From the NCBI RefSeq assembly GCF_035818615.1, contig NZ_JAYKZY010000002.1, forward strand, positions 1,056,501 through 1,120,500: 64,000 nt of DNA, in the 5' to 3' direction. Below are positions 30,116-37,882 of the stretch, piece by piece; position 1 is the first letter of the stretch; the number at the start of each line of letters is the position of its first letter. Origin of the DNA: Sphingobium sp. CR2-8 (GTDB lineage: Bacteria > Pseudomonadota > Alphaproteobacteria > Sphingomonadales > Sphingomonadaceae). Made by a program: the position numbers and the translations under genes. The notes beneath the pieces are model-generated. The model was not told the origin of the DNA and ran no database searches. It worked only from the letters and a program-made list of their open reading frames with translations.

Positions 30116-30975
30116 AGCATCACATCACCCTGCGCATCGGTCCCGCGACCTTCCGCATCGGCTCAGCCTGGCCGCAGCCCATCGCCCAGCTCGCCCGCCT
30201 CTATGCTGGCTATCCCGATATGCGGGGGGCGGTCGCCGATTTTACCGTGCGGCTCCAGCCGACCAGCGTCATGCGGCGGTGGGTGCGGCCATCCATCTTC
30301 ATCACCGGCGACCATGGCCTGGCCGACGCCGCACCGATGAGCCTGGCGCACGGCCTGCTGGCGGCGGAAATGGGGATGAACCTGCAAATGGCGCTGGGCT
30401 GGCGGCGGCATCTGCTGCTCCATGCGTCCAGCGTGGAAAAGGACGGGCGCGTGCTCGTCATGACCGGTAAGTCGGGATCGGGCAAATCGACCCTGTCGGC
30501 GTTGCTGGGCGAACGGGGCTGGCGCTTCATGGGCGACGAATTCGCGCTGCTCGATTGCGATACGGGCGCGATCCTGCCTTTCCCCCGCCTCATCAGCCTC
30601 AAGAACCGGGCGATCGATGTCGTGGCCGATACCGTGGGCGAAGCGCGCATGGGGCCACTGCTCGCCGCCACCGCGAAGGGCGACATCCGACACATGGTGC
30701 CGCGTGCCGACGCGGTGGGGCGCATGGGTGACGGGGGCAAGCCGGCCTTGCTGCTCTTCCCCCGCTTCGGCCATGCCGCCGATGTGCGTCCATTGGGGCA
30801 GGGCGAAATCTTCATGCGGTTGACGCAGGCATCGACCAATTATGTCGCGCTGGGCGAACCGGCCTTTACTGCGCTGACCCGGTTCGTGACCGACGTCCCC
30901 GCGCGCGCGATCGACTTCCCATCCGGCGACGAAGCCATTGCGATGGTCGATCGGCTGTGGGAGGAACTGGCATGA
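30112..30975 (+). CDS. HprK-related kinase A
   Basis: A 287-residue P-loop protein related to HPr kinase/phosphorylase. Residues 100-125 read RRHLLLHASSVEKDGRVLVM and then Walker A GKSGSGKST (119-127); the Walker B-like segment FMGDEFALLD follows at about 139-148. The N-terminal 100 residues are specific to the family. HprK itself phosphorylates Ser46 of HPr, but no HPr gene is present. Relatives in lasso-peptide clusters phosphorylate a peptide. Overlaps by 4 bases with the genes on both sides. Substrate unknown. Confidence 0.88.
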   Translation: MKHHITLRIGPATFRIGSAWPQPIAQLARLYAGYPDMRGAVADFTVRLQPTSVMRRWVRPSIFITGDHGLADAAPMSLAHGLLAAEMGMNLQMALGWRRHLLLHASSVEKDGRVLVMTGKSGSGKSTLSALLGERGWRFMGDEFALLDCDTGAILPFPRLISLKNRAIDVVADTVGEARMGPLLAATAKGDIRHMVPRADAVGRMGDGGKPALLLFPRFGHAADVRPLGQGEIFMRLTQASTNYVALGEPAFTALTRFVTDVPARAIDFPSGDEAIAMVDRLWEELA

Positions 30976-31961
30976 GCGCGGCGCTGCTGGTGCGGGCGCT
31001 GCGCGATCCGGCCTGGGTCGCCGCGCTCGACGCCGAGGGCTGGAACGGCCTGCTCGCGGCGGCGCGGGCCGAACGGCTGATCGGCACGCTGGCTTACCGA
31101 CTGGAGGGCGTCGTCGTGCCGCAGGCGGTGCGCCCAGTCCTGCACGACGCGCGGGGCGACACGGCACGCGAAGGCCAACAGGCGCTATGGGAGGCCGATC
31201 GCGCGGTCGAGGCGTGCCGGGGCCTCGCCGTCAAACTGGTGCTGCTCAAGGGCACGGCCTATGTCGCGGCGGACTTGCAGGCCGGGCAGGGGCGCTTCAT
31301 CGGCGATCTCGACATCCTCGTGTCCCGCGACGCCATGCCCGCCGTGGAAGCGGCGCTGATCGCGGCGGGGTGGGAGTGGGTCAAGGAAGACCCCTATGAC
31401 GACGCCTATTATCGGGATTGGATGCACGAACTGCCCCCGATGATCCATGTCGAGCGCGACCGGATGATCGACGTCCACCACACCATCTTGCCGCTGACCG
31501 CGCGCCAGACGCCGGACGCGGCGGCGATGCTGGCCGATGCGATATCCATAAGCAACGGGTTATATATTTTGCCGCCTGAAGATCGCGTCGTCCATTCCGT
31601 CGCCCATATGCTGGCCGATGGCGACATGCAGGGCGGGTTGCGCAATCTGTGGGACATATATTGCCTGCTCCCGGACGCCGATCCAGCGGCGCTGGATGCG
31701 CGGGCGGCCCATCACGGCCTGCGTCGCCATGTCCGGCAGGCGCAGCGTCTGGCGGCAGCGATCTTCGGGCATGGCGCGCACCTGACCCCATGGGACCGAC
31801 TGGTGCGGGCGCGGCTGCTGGCGCGCGACGGTTGGGGCCGGGAAACCCACAAGGCGCTGGTCTTCGCCTTCTTCGTCCGCTCGCACTGGTTGCGCATGCC
31901 GCCGTTGATGCTGGCGCGCCATCTGTTCACCAAATGGCGCAAGGGACACCGGCCGCAATAG
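30972..31961 (+). CDS. Nucleotidyltransferase family protein (PF14907 type)
   Basis: A 329-residue protein of the nucleotidyltransferase-like family: LVLLKGTAYVAADLQAG followed by RFIGDLDILVSRDAMPAVEAAL, where the GDLDILV aspartates form the metal site, then IDVHHTILPLTARQT and a helical C-terminus. Start ATG 30972 has GGAGG upstream and overlaps the kinase stop. It completes an overlapping three-gene module with the PqqD-like protein and HprK-related kinase. A role in nucleotidylating or further modifying the kinase product is inference. Confidence 0.87.
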   Translation: MSAALLVRALRDPAWVAALDAEGWNGLLAAARAERLIGTLAYRLEGVVVPQAVRPVLHDARGDTAREGQQALWEADRAVEACRGLAVKLVLLKGTAYVAADLQAGQGRFIGDLDILVSRDAMPAVEAALIAAGWEWVKEDPYDDAYYRDWMHELPPMIHVERDRMIDVHHTILPLTARQTPDAAAMLADAISISNGLYILPPEDRVVHSVAHMLADGDMQGGLRNLWDIYCLLPDADPAALDARAAHHGLRRHVRQAQRLAAAIFGHGAHLTPWDRLVRARLLARDGWGRETHKALVFAFFVRSHWLRMPPLMLARHLFTKWRKGHRPQ

Positions 31962-31970
31962 CGCGTTCGC

Positions 31971-33338
31971 CTATTCCTTTTTAAGAATATCGAGCGCCAG
32001 CACGGTCATCGCCTCGCTCGCCGTCGCGATCACCTTGTCCGCTTCGGGCGCCCAGAAGGGGCTGTGCAGTGAAGGCAGGCTGCCCTGACCGGCTTGCGCC
32101 GCCGCCATCTTGTCGGCGGGCACGCCGCCTACCCAGAAGATGAAGCTGTTGATGCTCTTGTCGGCGCGATAGAAACGGCCGAAATCCTCGCCCCCCATCA
32201 CCGCCGGCGTCTTGATCACGCGGCCTTCGGGGAAATGCCCCTTGAGCACGCCAGCCATCTGCTCAGCAAATTCTGGCGGGTTGAAGGTGGAGGGGGTGAA
32301 TTCGTCCTTCACCGTCACAACCGGCATCTTGTCCTCCGGCATGCCCGCGGCGATCGCCTCGCCCCGGCTGATTCGCCTGACCCCCTCGATCAGCTTGGCG
32401 CGCGTCTCGTCGGAATAGCTGCGGATGGTCAGCAACAATTTCGCTTCATCCGGAATGATATTATGCTTCGCCCCGGCCTGGAAGCTGCCGACGGTGACGA
32501 CGGCGGGGTCTTGCGGATCCTGCTCGCGGCTGACCAGCGTCTGGAGCGAGGTGACGATGCGCGCGCCCAGCACGATCGGATCGCGCGTCGTCTGCGGATA
32601 GGCGCCATGGCCGCCCACCCCCTTCACCAGGACATCGACGCTGTCGACATTGGCCAGCGCATAGCCGGGCGTATAGCCGATCTGCCCCGCCGCGATATTG
32701 GCCGCGTCGTGGAAGGCGATGGCGTGGGTGGGCTTGGGGAAGCGCGTATATAGCCCGTCTTCCAGCATGTCGCGCGCGCCCTTGCCCACTTCCTCGGCGG
32801 GCTGGAGGATCATCACCAACGTGCCTTTCCACTCCGCCTTGCGCGCGGCCAGCAGCTTGGCGGTCTCGATAAAGGCGGTCATGTGCGTGTCGTGGCCGCA
32901 GGCATGCATGACGCCCGTCTCGACGCCCTCGGGCGTCTTGGTCCGCACCTTGGACGCGAATTCCAGCCCTGTCTGTTCCACGACCGGCAGCCCGTCCATG
33001 TCGGCGCGGATCAGCAGCGTCGGGCCGGACCCGTTCTTCATCACCGCGACCACGCCGGTGCCGCCGACCTTTTCGGTGACGTCGAATTTCAACGCCTTCA
33101 GTCGTTTGGCAAGTTTCGCCGCCGTGTTCACTTCCTGCAACGACAGTTCGGGATTGGCGTGGAGGTCGCGATACAGCGTCATCAGCCCGTCCATATCCTT
33201 GGCCACCGCCGCGCCGATTTCGCTCTGTGCGGGGGCGGCCGCAGCCACGGCAGGTGGCGACGGGGCGGGCGTGGTTTGGGCAAATGCGATGGATGAAAGG
33301 CTGGCGGCTGCCAGAATGGCCGTAAGCGCATGGCGCAT
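31971..33338 (-). CDS. M20 family metallo-amidohydrolase, exported
   Basis: A 455-residue dinuclear-zinc amidohydrolase (IAA-amino-acid hydrolase / hippurate hydrolase type). It has a signal peptide (ALTAILAAASLSSIAFAQ) and an Ala/Pro linker, then YRDLHANPELSLQE, LIRADMDGLPV, HACGHDTHMTAF with metal ligands, LQPAEEVGKGA with the catalytic Glu, FHDAANIAAG, and MGGEDFGRFY. Likely hydrolyses an N-acyl amino acid or peptide in the periplasm. ATG 33338 was chosen because GGGAGA lies 8 bases upstream and the signal peptide starts there; 93 upstream in-frame codons have no such character. Confidence 0.92.
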   Translation of the reverse strand: MRHALTAILAAASLSSIAFAQTTPAPSPPAVAAAAPAQSEIGAAVAKDMDGLMTLYRDLHANPELSLQEVNTAAKLAKRLKALKFDVTEKVGGTGVVAVMKNGSGPTLLIRADMDGLPVVEQTGLEFASKVRTKTPEGVETGVMHACGHDTHMTAFIETAKLLAARKAEWKGTLVMILQPAEEVGKGARDMLEDGLYTRFPKPTHAIAFHDAANIAAGQIGYTPGYALANVDSVDVLVKGVGGHGAYPQTTRDPIVLGARIVTSLQTLVSREQDPQDPAVVTVGSFQAGAKHNIIPDEAKLLLTIRSYSDETRAKLIEGVRRISRGEAIAAGMPEDKMPVVTVKDEFTPSTFNPPEFAEQMAGVLKGHFPEGRVIKTPAVMGGEDFGRFYRADKSINSFIFWVGGVPADKMAAAQAGQGSLPSLHSPFWAPEADKVIATASEAMTVLALDILKKE

Positions 33339-33447
33339 GGTGATGATCTCCCTTGTTGGGTGCGAGCATAAGGGGATTTCGGAGGCGTAAAAGAGGATGT
33401 TTGGATCCCGCCGCAGCATAGCCTCAAAAAACATTCCCCTTGTAAAA

Positions 33448-33461
33448 TGCGTGCGCACGCA
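33448..33461. promoter_or_regulatory. 14-bp perfect palindrome between divergent genes
   Basis: TGCGTGCGCACGCA, self-complementary, lies between the M20 gene (minus) and the small-gene cluster (plus), a plausible operator for either. No regulator is next to it. Confidence 0.3.
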
Positions 33462-33598
33462 CCATTTCGGAAGAGAAAGGAACGATCCGGCGCGTCTGGC
33501 GCCCGTATGATCGTCCAGCATAATGCGGCAGGACCGCGTCGGGCGCTCTCGATGTGCGCCGATCCTTATATCCCCGACCCTAAAAAAGGAGCCTCCCC

Positions 33599-33838
33599 AT
33601 GGCCCAGACATCCGCATTCTGCCTCACGCAACAGTCGCTGCATCAGGCGCGCGCCCTGTCCGAAACGCTGCCCAATGCGCGTAATGTGGCCCAGCGGGCG
33701 GCCAATGCCTGGGGCCGGGAGGCTGAACTGGCGATCGGCGCCGAACGCCGTCGCGCGACGCGCTCGGTACTGCCCGAAGACGAGATGATCAATGCCGAGT
33801 TCCGCGCCGAAGAGGCGGTCCTGCAAGACGCACGCTGA
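33599..33838 (+). CDS. Small hypothetical protein (79 aa)
   Basis: A soluble 79-residue, Ala/Glu/Arg-rich, probably helical protein (LHQARALSETLPNARNVAQR ... DEMINAEFRAEEAVLQDAR). AAAGGAG lies 8 bases before ATG 33599, a strong ribosome-binding site. No family recognised. First of three tiny genes in a row; one internal cysteine; no signal peptide or membrane segment. Confidence 0.65.
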   Translation: MAQTSAFCLTQQSLHQARALSETLPNARNVAQRAANAWGREAELAIGAERRRATRSVLPEDEMINAEFRAEEAVLQDAR

Positions 33839-33866
33839 CACCGACTTTTTTGGAAAGGGACTGACC

Positions 33867-33995
33867 ATGGCCAAGAGCCAGAAGAAATCGAGCCGCGAAA
33901 TCCGCAAGCCCAAGGCGGAAAAGCCCGCCAAGGCCAATGCGTCCAACCCGTCGACCAAGCCGGGCGTGGTCGGCATCGTGACGTTGAAAAGCTGA
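33867..33995 (+). CDS. Small basic protein (42 aa)
   Basis: A 42-residue lysine-rich protein (MAKSQKKSSREIRKPKAEKP ... VVGIVTLKS). The low-complexity basic N-terminus with a short hydrophobic end is typical of tiny conserved alphaproteobacterial proteins of unknown function. GGAAAGGGA precedes ATG 33867. It lies between the 79-aa gene and the DUF2384-like gene, with 1-2 base spacing to the latter. Confidence 0.6.
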   Translation: MAKSQKKSSREIRKPKAEKPAKANASNPSTKPGVVGIVTLKS

Positions 33996-33997
33996 GC

Positions 33998-34279
33998 ATG
34001 GCGACCGACGAAAAGCCGAGCCAGGCCCCCGCAAATGGGGGCCGTTCCATGTCCGGTCGCCGCTTCACGCCGCGCAACGCGGTGCGCCTGGCGCCCGACG
34101 CCGCCGAGCGGCAGGGGCGGATCACGCGGCTGGCGATCGCCCAACTGGGCGCGTCCGATGCGATCCTGTTCCTCAATAGCGAACATGACGGGCTGGCCGA
34201 TCGTCCGCTGGCGCTGGCGACCAACAGCGAGGATGGATTGCAATCGGTCCTGCGCCTGTTGACCCCGCCGACCGGCTAG
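33998..34279 (+). CDS. DUF2384-like small protein (MbcA/ParS/Xre toxin-binding domain type)
   Basis: A 93-residue protein. Its C-terminal half, ITRLAIAQLGASDAILFLNS then RPLALATNSEDGLQSVLRLL, follows the pattern of the DUF2384 domain, in which an antitoxin binds its RES-domain partner (FLN..n..l...P..la.t..g...v..ll). No RES-domain toxin is encoded nearby. The N-terminus (1-45) is basic and has no obvious helix-turn-helix. The stop codon TAG is the first three bases of a 20-bp inverted repeat. Family assignment is tentative. Confidence 0.6.
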   Translation: MATDEKPSQAPANGGRSMSGRRFTPRNAVRLAPDAAERQGRITRLAIAQLGASDAILFLNSEHDGLADRPLALATNSEDGLQSVLRLLTPPTG

Positions 34280-34442
34280 GACCAATCGACATTCAGCCCT
34301 GGCGGCCTGCAAATGGCTATTTTCCGGGCTTCCGGTGCTCACGTACTTTTAGTACGCTGCGCTCCGGGTCACAAAAAACAACCATTTTACCTTCGGTGGC
34401 CTTTGGCTCGGCTCGTCATCATCTGAATGTCGATTGGTCCTA
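34277..34442. repeat. 166-bp imperfect palindrome with 20-bp terminal inverted repeats
   Basis: Perfect 20-bp terminal repeats (34277-34296 TAGGACCAATCGACATTCAG and its complement at 34423-34442) flank an imperfect long stem whose centre is CGTACTTTTAGTACG (about 34350-34365). Left and right halves share AAATGG..ATTTT / AAAAC..CCATTT and the CTTCCGGTGCTCAC / GCGCTCCGGG segments. The element begins inside the stop codon of the DUF2384-like gene and separates it from bdhA. It may be a small mobile palindrome or a bidirectional terminator. Confidence 0.8.
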
Positions 34443-34489
34443 GGCCGGATCATATCCATGGGCCGTTCGACGGCCCATGGATGGTCGCA

Positions 34490-35281
34490 TCATTGCGCTG
34501 TCCAGCCGCCATCGACGCTGATGTTCGCGCCGGTGATATTGGCGGCCGCATCGCTGCACAGGAACAGGGCGACGCCCGCAACCTGTTCGACGGTCACGAA
34601 TTGCTTGGTCGGCTGTCCCGCCAGCAGCACGTCGTTCATCACCTGATCGCGCGTCATGTTCCGCGCTTTCATCGTGTCGGGAATCTGGTTTTCGACCAGC
34701 GGCGTCCACACATAGCCGGGCGAGATACAGTTGGCGGTGATGCCGTCAGTCGCGACTTCCAGCGCGATCGTCTTGGTCAGGCCGGCAAGGCCATGTTTGG
34801 CCGTGACATAGGCGCTCTTGAACGGCGATGCGACCAGCGAATGGGCCGACGCCGTCTGGATGATGCGCCCCCACTTCTTCGACTTCATATAGGGAATGGC
34901 GAGCCGACTGGTGTGGAACGCGCTGCTCAGGTTCAGTGCGATGATAAGGTTCCACTTGTCGATTGGAAATTCATCGACCGGCGCGACATGCTGCGTGCCT
35001 GCATTGTTGATGAGGATGTCGACCCCGCCGAAGGCGTCTGCCGCCTGGGCCATCATCGCCTCGATCTCTTCGGCCTTGGTCAGGTCGTGGCCCGAATAAA
35101 GCGCCTTCGCCCCGCTCGTCGCCTCCAGCGCCAGCCGTTCCGTCTCGATCGCATCCGCATCGCCGAAACCATTGATGACGATGTTGGCGCCTTCGCCGGC
35201 CAGCAGCTTGGCATAGGCCAGCCCGATGCCCGACGTCGATCCGGTGATCAGCGCGGTCTTGCCTGCTAAAGACGTGCTCAT
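34490..35281 (-). CDS. bdhA: 3-hydroxybutyrate dehydrogenase
   Basis: A 263-residue short-chain dehydrogenase interconverting D-3-hydroxybutyrate and acetoacetate with NAD. It shows ITGSTSGIGLAYAKLLA, NNAGTQHVAPVDEFP (characteristic of BDH), the Ser/Tyr/Lys triad in TASAHSLVASPFKSAYVTAKHG, and SPGYVWTPLVENQIPDT. ATG 35281 overlaps the patatin stop as ATGA, so the two are coupled; together they suggest polyhydroxybutyrate or short-chain hydroxyacid turnover. The open frame extends 79 codons upstream inside the patatin gene but without family similarity. Confidence 0.95.
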   Translation of the reverse strand: MSTSLAGKTALITGSTSGIGLAYAKLLAGEGANIVINGFGDADAIETERLALEATSGAKALYSGHDLTKAEEIEAMMAQAADAFGGVDILINNAGTQHVAPVDEFPIDKWNLIIALNLSSAFHTSRLAIPYMKSKKWGRIIQTASAHSLVASPFKSAYVTAKHGLAGLTKTIALEVATDGITANCISPGYVWTPLVENQIPDTMKARNMTRDQVMNDVLLAGQPTKQFVTVEQVAGVALFLCSDAAANITGANISVDGGWTAQ

Positions 35282-36471
35282 GCCATTTTCTCCTTGAGAT
35301 GATCGGGTTCGTCCAGGTCGAAGGTCGCGCTCTTGCCGTCGACGATGTTGCGCGCGATCAGGTCGCCCTTGTGCATCACTTCCTCCACCGCATCGCGGCC
35401 CTGGCTCCAATGATCCAGCATGGTCGATCGCGAAAATTCGAAATCCTTCGCGCCGCTTTCCCAGTTGCGCGAGCGATAGATCAGATGGACGATGTTCACC
35501 GACCCCCGGTCCAGGCACTGGCGCAGGGCCTTCGCCTCGGTGCTGTCCTGCAATTCGGGCGGCAGCTTGTTCAGCAGCGCTTCGATCGCGCCATGTTCGC
35601 GGCGCAGACGCAGATACTGGTCCGTCACCTGGCGGGTGCGGCTGCTATATTGCACGTCTTTCATCCGCGAATAGACGTCGGTCATCTGTCGCGGCATCGG
35701 CCCTTCGGCGGGGAAGAGGTCGACCTGAAACACCAGCATGTCCTCGGTCTGGTGATTGAGCACATGGGACAGCGGCGTGTTGGACACCAGGCCCCCGTCC
35801 CAATACCAGCGCCCGTCGATTTCGACCGGAGGCAGGCCAGGGGGCAGCGCGCCCGACGCCATGATGTGGCGCGCATCGATCCGCGTGTTGCCGCCCGGGC
35901 CACGCGTGTCCCAATAGGCGAAATTGCCCGTCTCCACATCGACCGCGCCAACCGACATCCTGACGGGCCCGTCGTTCAGCAGATCCCAGTCGACGCAGGC
36001 ATCCAGCGTGTCTTTCAGTGGTGCGCTGTCGTAGAAGCTGATCGCGCCCGTCGTGCCTTCGGGCATCATCGTCGCTGGCCAGAGGCGCGGACGGAACATG
36101 CCCGGCACGCCGAAGGTGGCGACCACCGCAGCCGCGCCCAGATGCGCCGCTTCGCGGATATGGTCGATTTCCGGCAGGATCATGTTGGGCATGCCGCCCG
36201 ACAGCGTGTACCAGAATTTCTTCAGCCGACTGATGCGGCGATGCGGCGGATTGCCGGCGATGATCGCCGCGTTGATCGCACCGATCGAAATCCCCGCGAC
36301 CCAGCTGACGTCGATGCCCAGATCGTCCAGCCGTTCATAGACGCCCGCCTGGTACGAGCCGAGCGCGCCGCCGCCCTGCAACAGCAGCGCGACTTCCCGG
36401 GGCAGGGGCAGCGGCGTGCGGTGGCGGCGGGGTGGTTTCGCGTCTGCACGCGGGGGATCGATGTCAGCCAT
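35278..36471 (-). CDS. Patatin-like phospholipase family protein
   Basis: A 397-residue serine hydrolase of the patatin fold with C-terminal DUF3734-like region. Motifs: oxyanion loop LLLQGGGALGSYQAGVYE, nucleophile elbow GISIGAINAAIIAGN, and catalytic Asp in WDGGLVSNTP. It hydrolyses acyl esters; a lipid or an intracellular polyester is a likely substrate given the coupled bdhA gene. I placed the start at ATG 36471; a TTG nine codons upstream (36498) is the longest option. Confidence 0.92.
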   Translation of the reverse strand: MADIDPPRADAKPPRRHRTPLPLPREVALLLQGGGALGSYQAGVYERLDDLGIDVSWVAGISIGAINAAIIAGNPPHRRISRLKKFWYTLSGGMPNMILPEIDHIREAAHLGAAAVVATFGVPGMFRPRLWPATMMPEGTTGAISFYDSAPLKDTLDACVDWDLLNDGPVRMSVGAVDVETGNFAYWDTRGPGGNTRIDARHIMASGALPPGLPPVEIDGRWYWDGGLVSNTPLSHVLNHQTEDMLVFQVDLFPAEGPMPRQMTDVYSRMKDVQYSSRTRQVTDQYLRLRREHGAIEALLNKLPPELQDSTEAKALRQCLDRGSVNIVHLIYRSRNWESGAKDFEFSRSTMLDHWSQGRDAVEEVMHKGDLIARNIVDGKSATFDLDEPDHLKEKMA

Positions 36472-36619
36472 GTCGCAGTGCAATATAGGCTTTGCCAAGG
36501 CGATTCCAACTTAATGTCTCGTAACATTTCATGGCCTCCCCGCAACCTTCGCGGCATCGGGCGGTTCCCCGGATGTGCCGGATCGCGTAGGCAGGGATTG
36601 ACGAAAAGGGGAGGGCGCC

Positions 36620-37492
36620 ATGCGGCTCGACGACGAACAGGAAAGCAGCAATTACGAAATACAGCGCGGCGGCGGCGGTGGCGGCGGACTGGGCGGTGGC
36701 CTGGGCATGCTCCTGCCGCTGATAGGTAGCCGCTTCGGCTGCGGCGGCATCGCGGTCGTGCTCATCATCATGGTCGTCATGGGCATCAATCCGCTCAGCC
36801 TGATCGGCGGTGGCGGTGGTGGGCAGCAGGTGCAGACGGAACGCCCGGCGACCGGCCAGTTGACCGACGTCCAGCGCACCTCGCTCAAAGTGCTGGGTTC
36901 GACCGAACGACGCTGGACCGACATTTTCAAGGCGGAGGGACAGCAATATCCGCCCCCGAAGCTGGTCTTCTACAGCCAGAACGGCCAGTCCGGCTGCGGC
37001 GCGGCGCAATCGGCGATGGGGCCTTTCTATTGCCCGGCTGACCAGCGCATCTATCTCGACACCGATTTCTTCAACGAGATGCAAACGCGCTTCAACGCGC
37101 CGGGCGATTTCCCGATCGGCTACATCATCGCGCATGAGGTCGGCCACCATATCCAGACCATCACCGGCGAAGCGGACAAGATCCGCAAGGCGCAGCAAAG
37201 CGCATCGGAAGCGCAAGGCAATGCGCTGCAAGTGCAGATGGAATTGCAGGCCGACTGCTACGCCGGGGTCTGGGCAGCGCGCGACACCAACCTCATGGAA
37301 GCGGGCGATCTGGAGGAAGGCATGCGCGCGGCCGAAGCGATCGGCGACGACACGCTGCAAAAGGCCGCAGGCCGCCGCCCCGTCCCCGAAAGCTTCACCC
37401 ACGGAACCAGCGCACAACGCATGGAATGGCTGCAAAAGGGGCTGTCGACGGGTGACCCCGCTCAATGCGACACGTTCAAGGGCGCAATCTGA
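36620..37492 (+). CDS. Neutral zinc metallopeptidase (YpfJ family)
   Basis: A 290-residue protein with N-terminal MRLDDEQESSNYEIQRG, a Gly-rich linker, one membrane segment (GGIAVVLIIMVVMGI) and a peptidase domain with YIIAHEVGHHIQTITG zinc motif and the later ELQADCYAGVWA acid ligand, typical of YpfJ (KPN_02809-type) proteins. The domain faces the periplasm. The GGGGAGGGC site ahead of ATG 36620 is strong. Substrate unknown in the family. Confidence 0.93.
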   Translation: MRLDDEQESSNYEIQRGGGGGGGLGGGLGMLLPLIGSRFGCGGIAVVLIIMVVMGINPLSLIGGGGGGQQVQTERPATGQLTDVQRTSLKVLGSTERRWTDIFKAEGQQYPPPKLVFYSQNGQSGCGAAQSAMGPFYCPADQRIYLDTDFFNEMQTRFNAPGDFPIGYIIAHEVGHHIQTITGEADKIRKAQQSASEAQGNALQVQMELQADCYAGVWAARDTNLMEAGDLEEGMRAAEAIGDDTLQKAAGRRPVPESFTHGTSAQRMEWLQKGLSTGDPAQCDTFKGAI

Positions 37493-37502
37493 CGGCTGTC
37501 GC

Positions 37503-37541
37503 ATGACGGCAGGCGCGTAGCCATTGCGCGCCTGCCGTCAT
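37503..37541 (+). terminator. Hairpin terminator after the YpfJ gene
   Basis: Perfect 15-bp stem ATGACGGCAGGCGCG / CGCGCCTGCCGTCAT with a 9-base loop, 10 bases past the stop; a weak T-tract (GATTTG) follows. Could also end minus-strand transcripts arriving from the NepR-like gene. Confidence 0.65.
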
Positions 37542-37606
37542 GATTTGAGGTTGAAACTGCTCCGAGTTGGCAGTGGGTCGGCAAAGCCCGGAAACGGGCA
37601 AAATGT

Positions 37607-37837
37607 TCAGTGCCGGTCGAGCTTCGCGAGTAATGCCATCATGTCGTCGGGTATGACATCGCGCCCTGGCGCGTAGGTGGCGCGAAGGGCGTTGCCGACC
37701 CCTTCATATGGCTCCGGCACGGCGACGGTGACGATGGGGCCGCTGCCGCCCTCCCGCCCTGTTGCCGATCGGCCGAAAGCTTTGCGCTGGATGTCCATGA
37801 AAGCTGAACGGCTTTGTGGCCCAAAAGTTTCTGGCAT
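37607..37837 (-). CDS. NepR-like anti-sigma factor
   Basis: A 63- to 76-residue protein; the last 30 residues, VGNALRATYAPGRDVIPDDM then ALLAKLDRH, fit the NepR pattern (LRxxY/F, then PDxxxxLLxxLD), in which two helices clamp the EcfG sigma factor of the alphaproteobacterial general stress response until phosphorylated PhyR releases it. Two ATGs are possible, 37837 and 37798; neither has a strong ribosome-binding site. Neither ecfG nor phyR lies next to it, so it would be a second, orphan NepR. It is divergent from glnE with a 45-base gap. Assignment is by motif only. Confidence 0.6.
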   Translation of the reverse strand: MPETFGPQSRSAFMDIQRKAFGRSATGREGGSGPIVTVAVPEPYEGVGNALRATYAPGRDVIPDDMMALLAKLDRH

Positions 37838-37882
37838 TCGTCGCAAGGCCAAGCGATAGCGCGGGCATAAGGGAGAGACGAC

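Noticed and set aside
28054..31961. Lasso-peptide biosynthetic cluster
   Set aside because: Kinase, PqqD-like and nucleotidyltransferase genes fit as accessories, but there is no asparagine-synthetase-like cyclase, no transglutaminase-like protease and no short precursor with a leader in the window.
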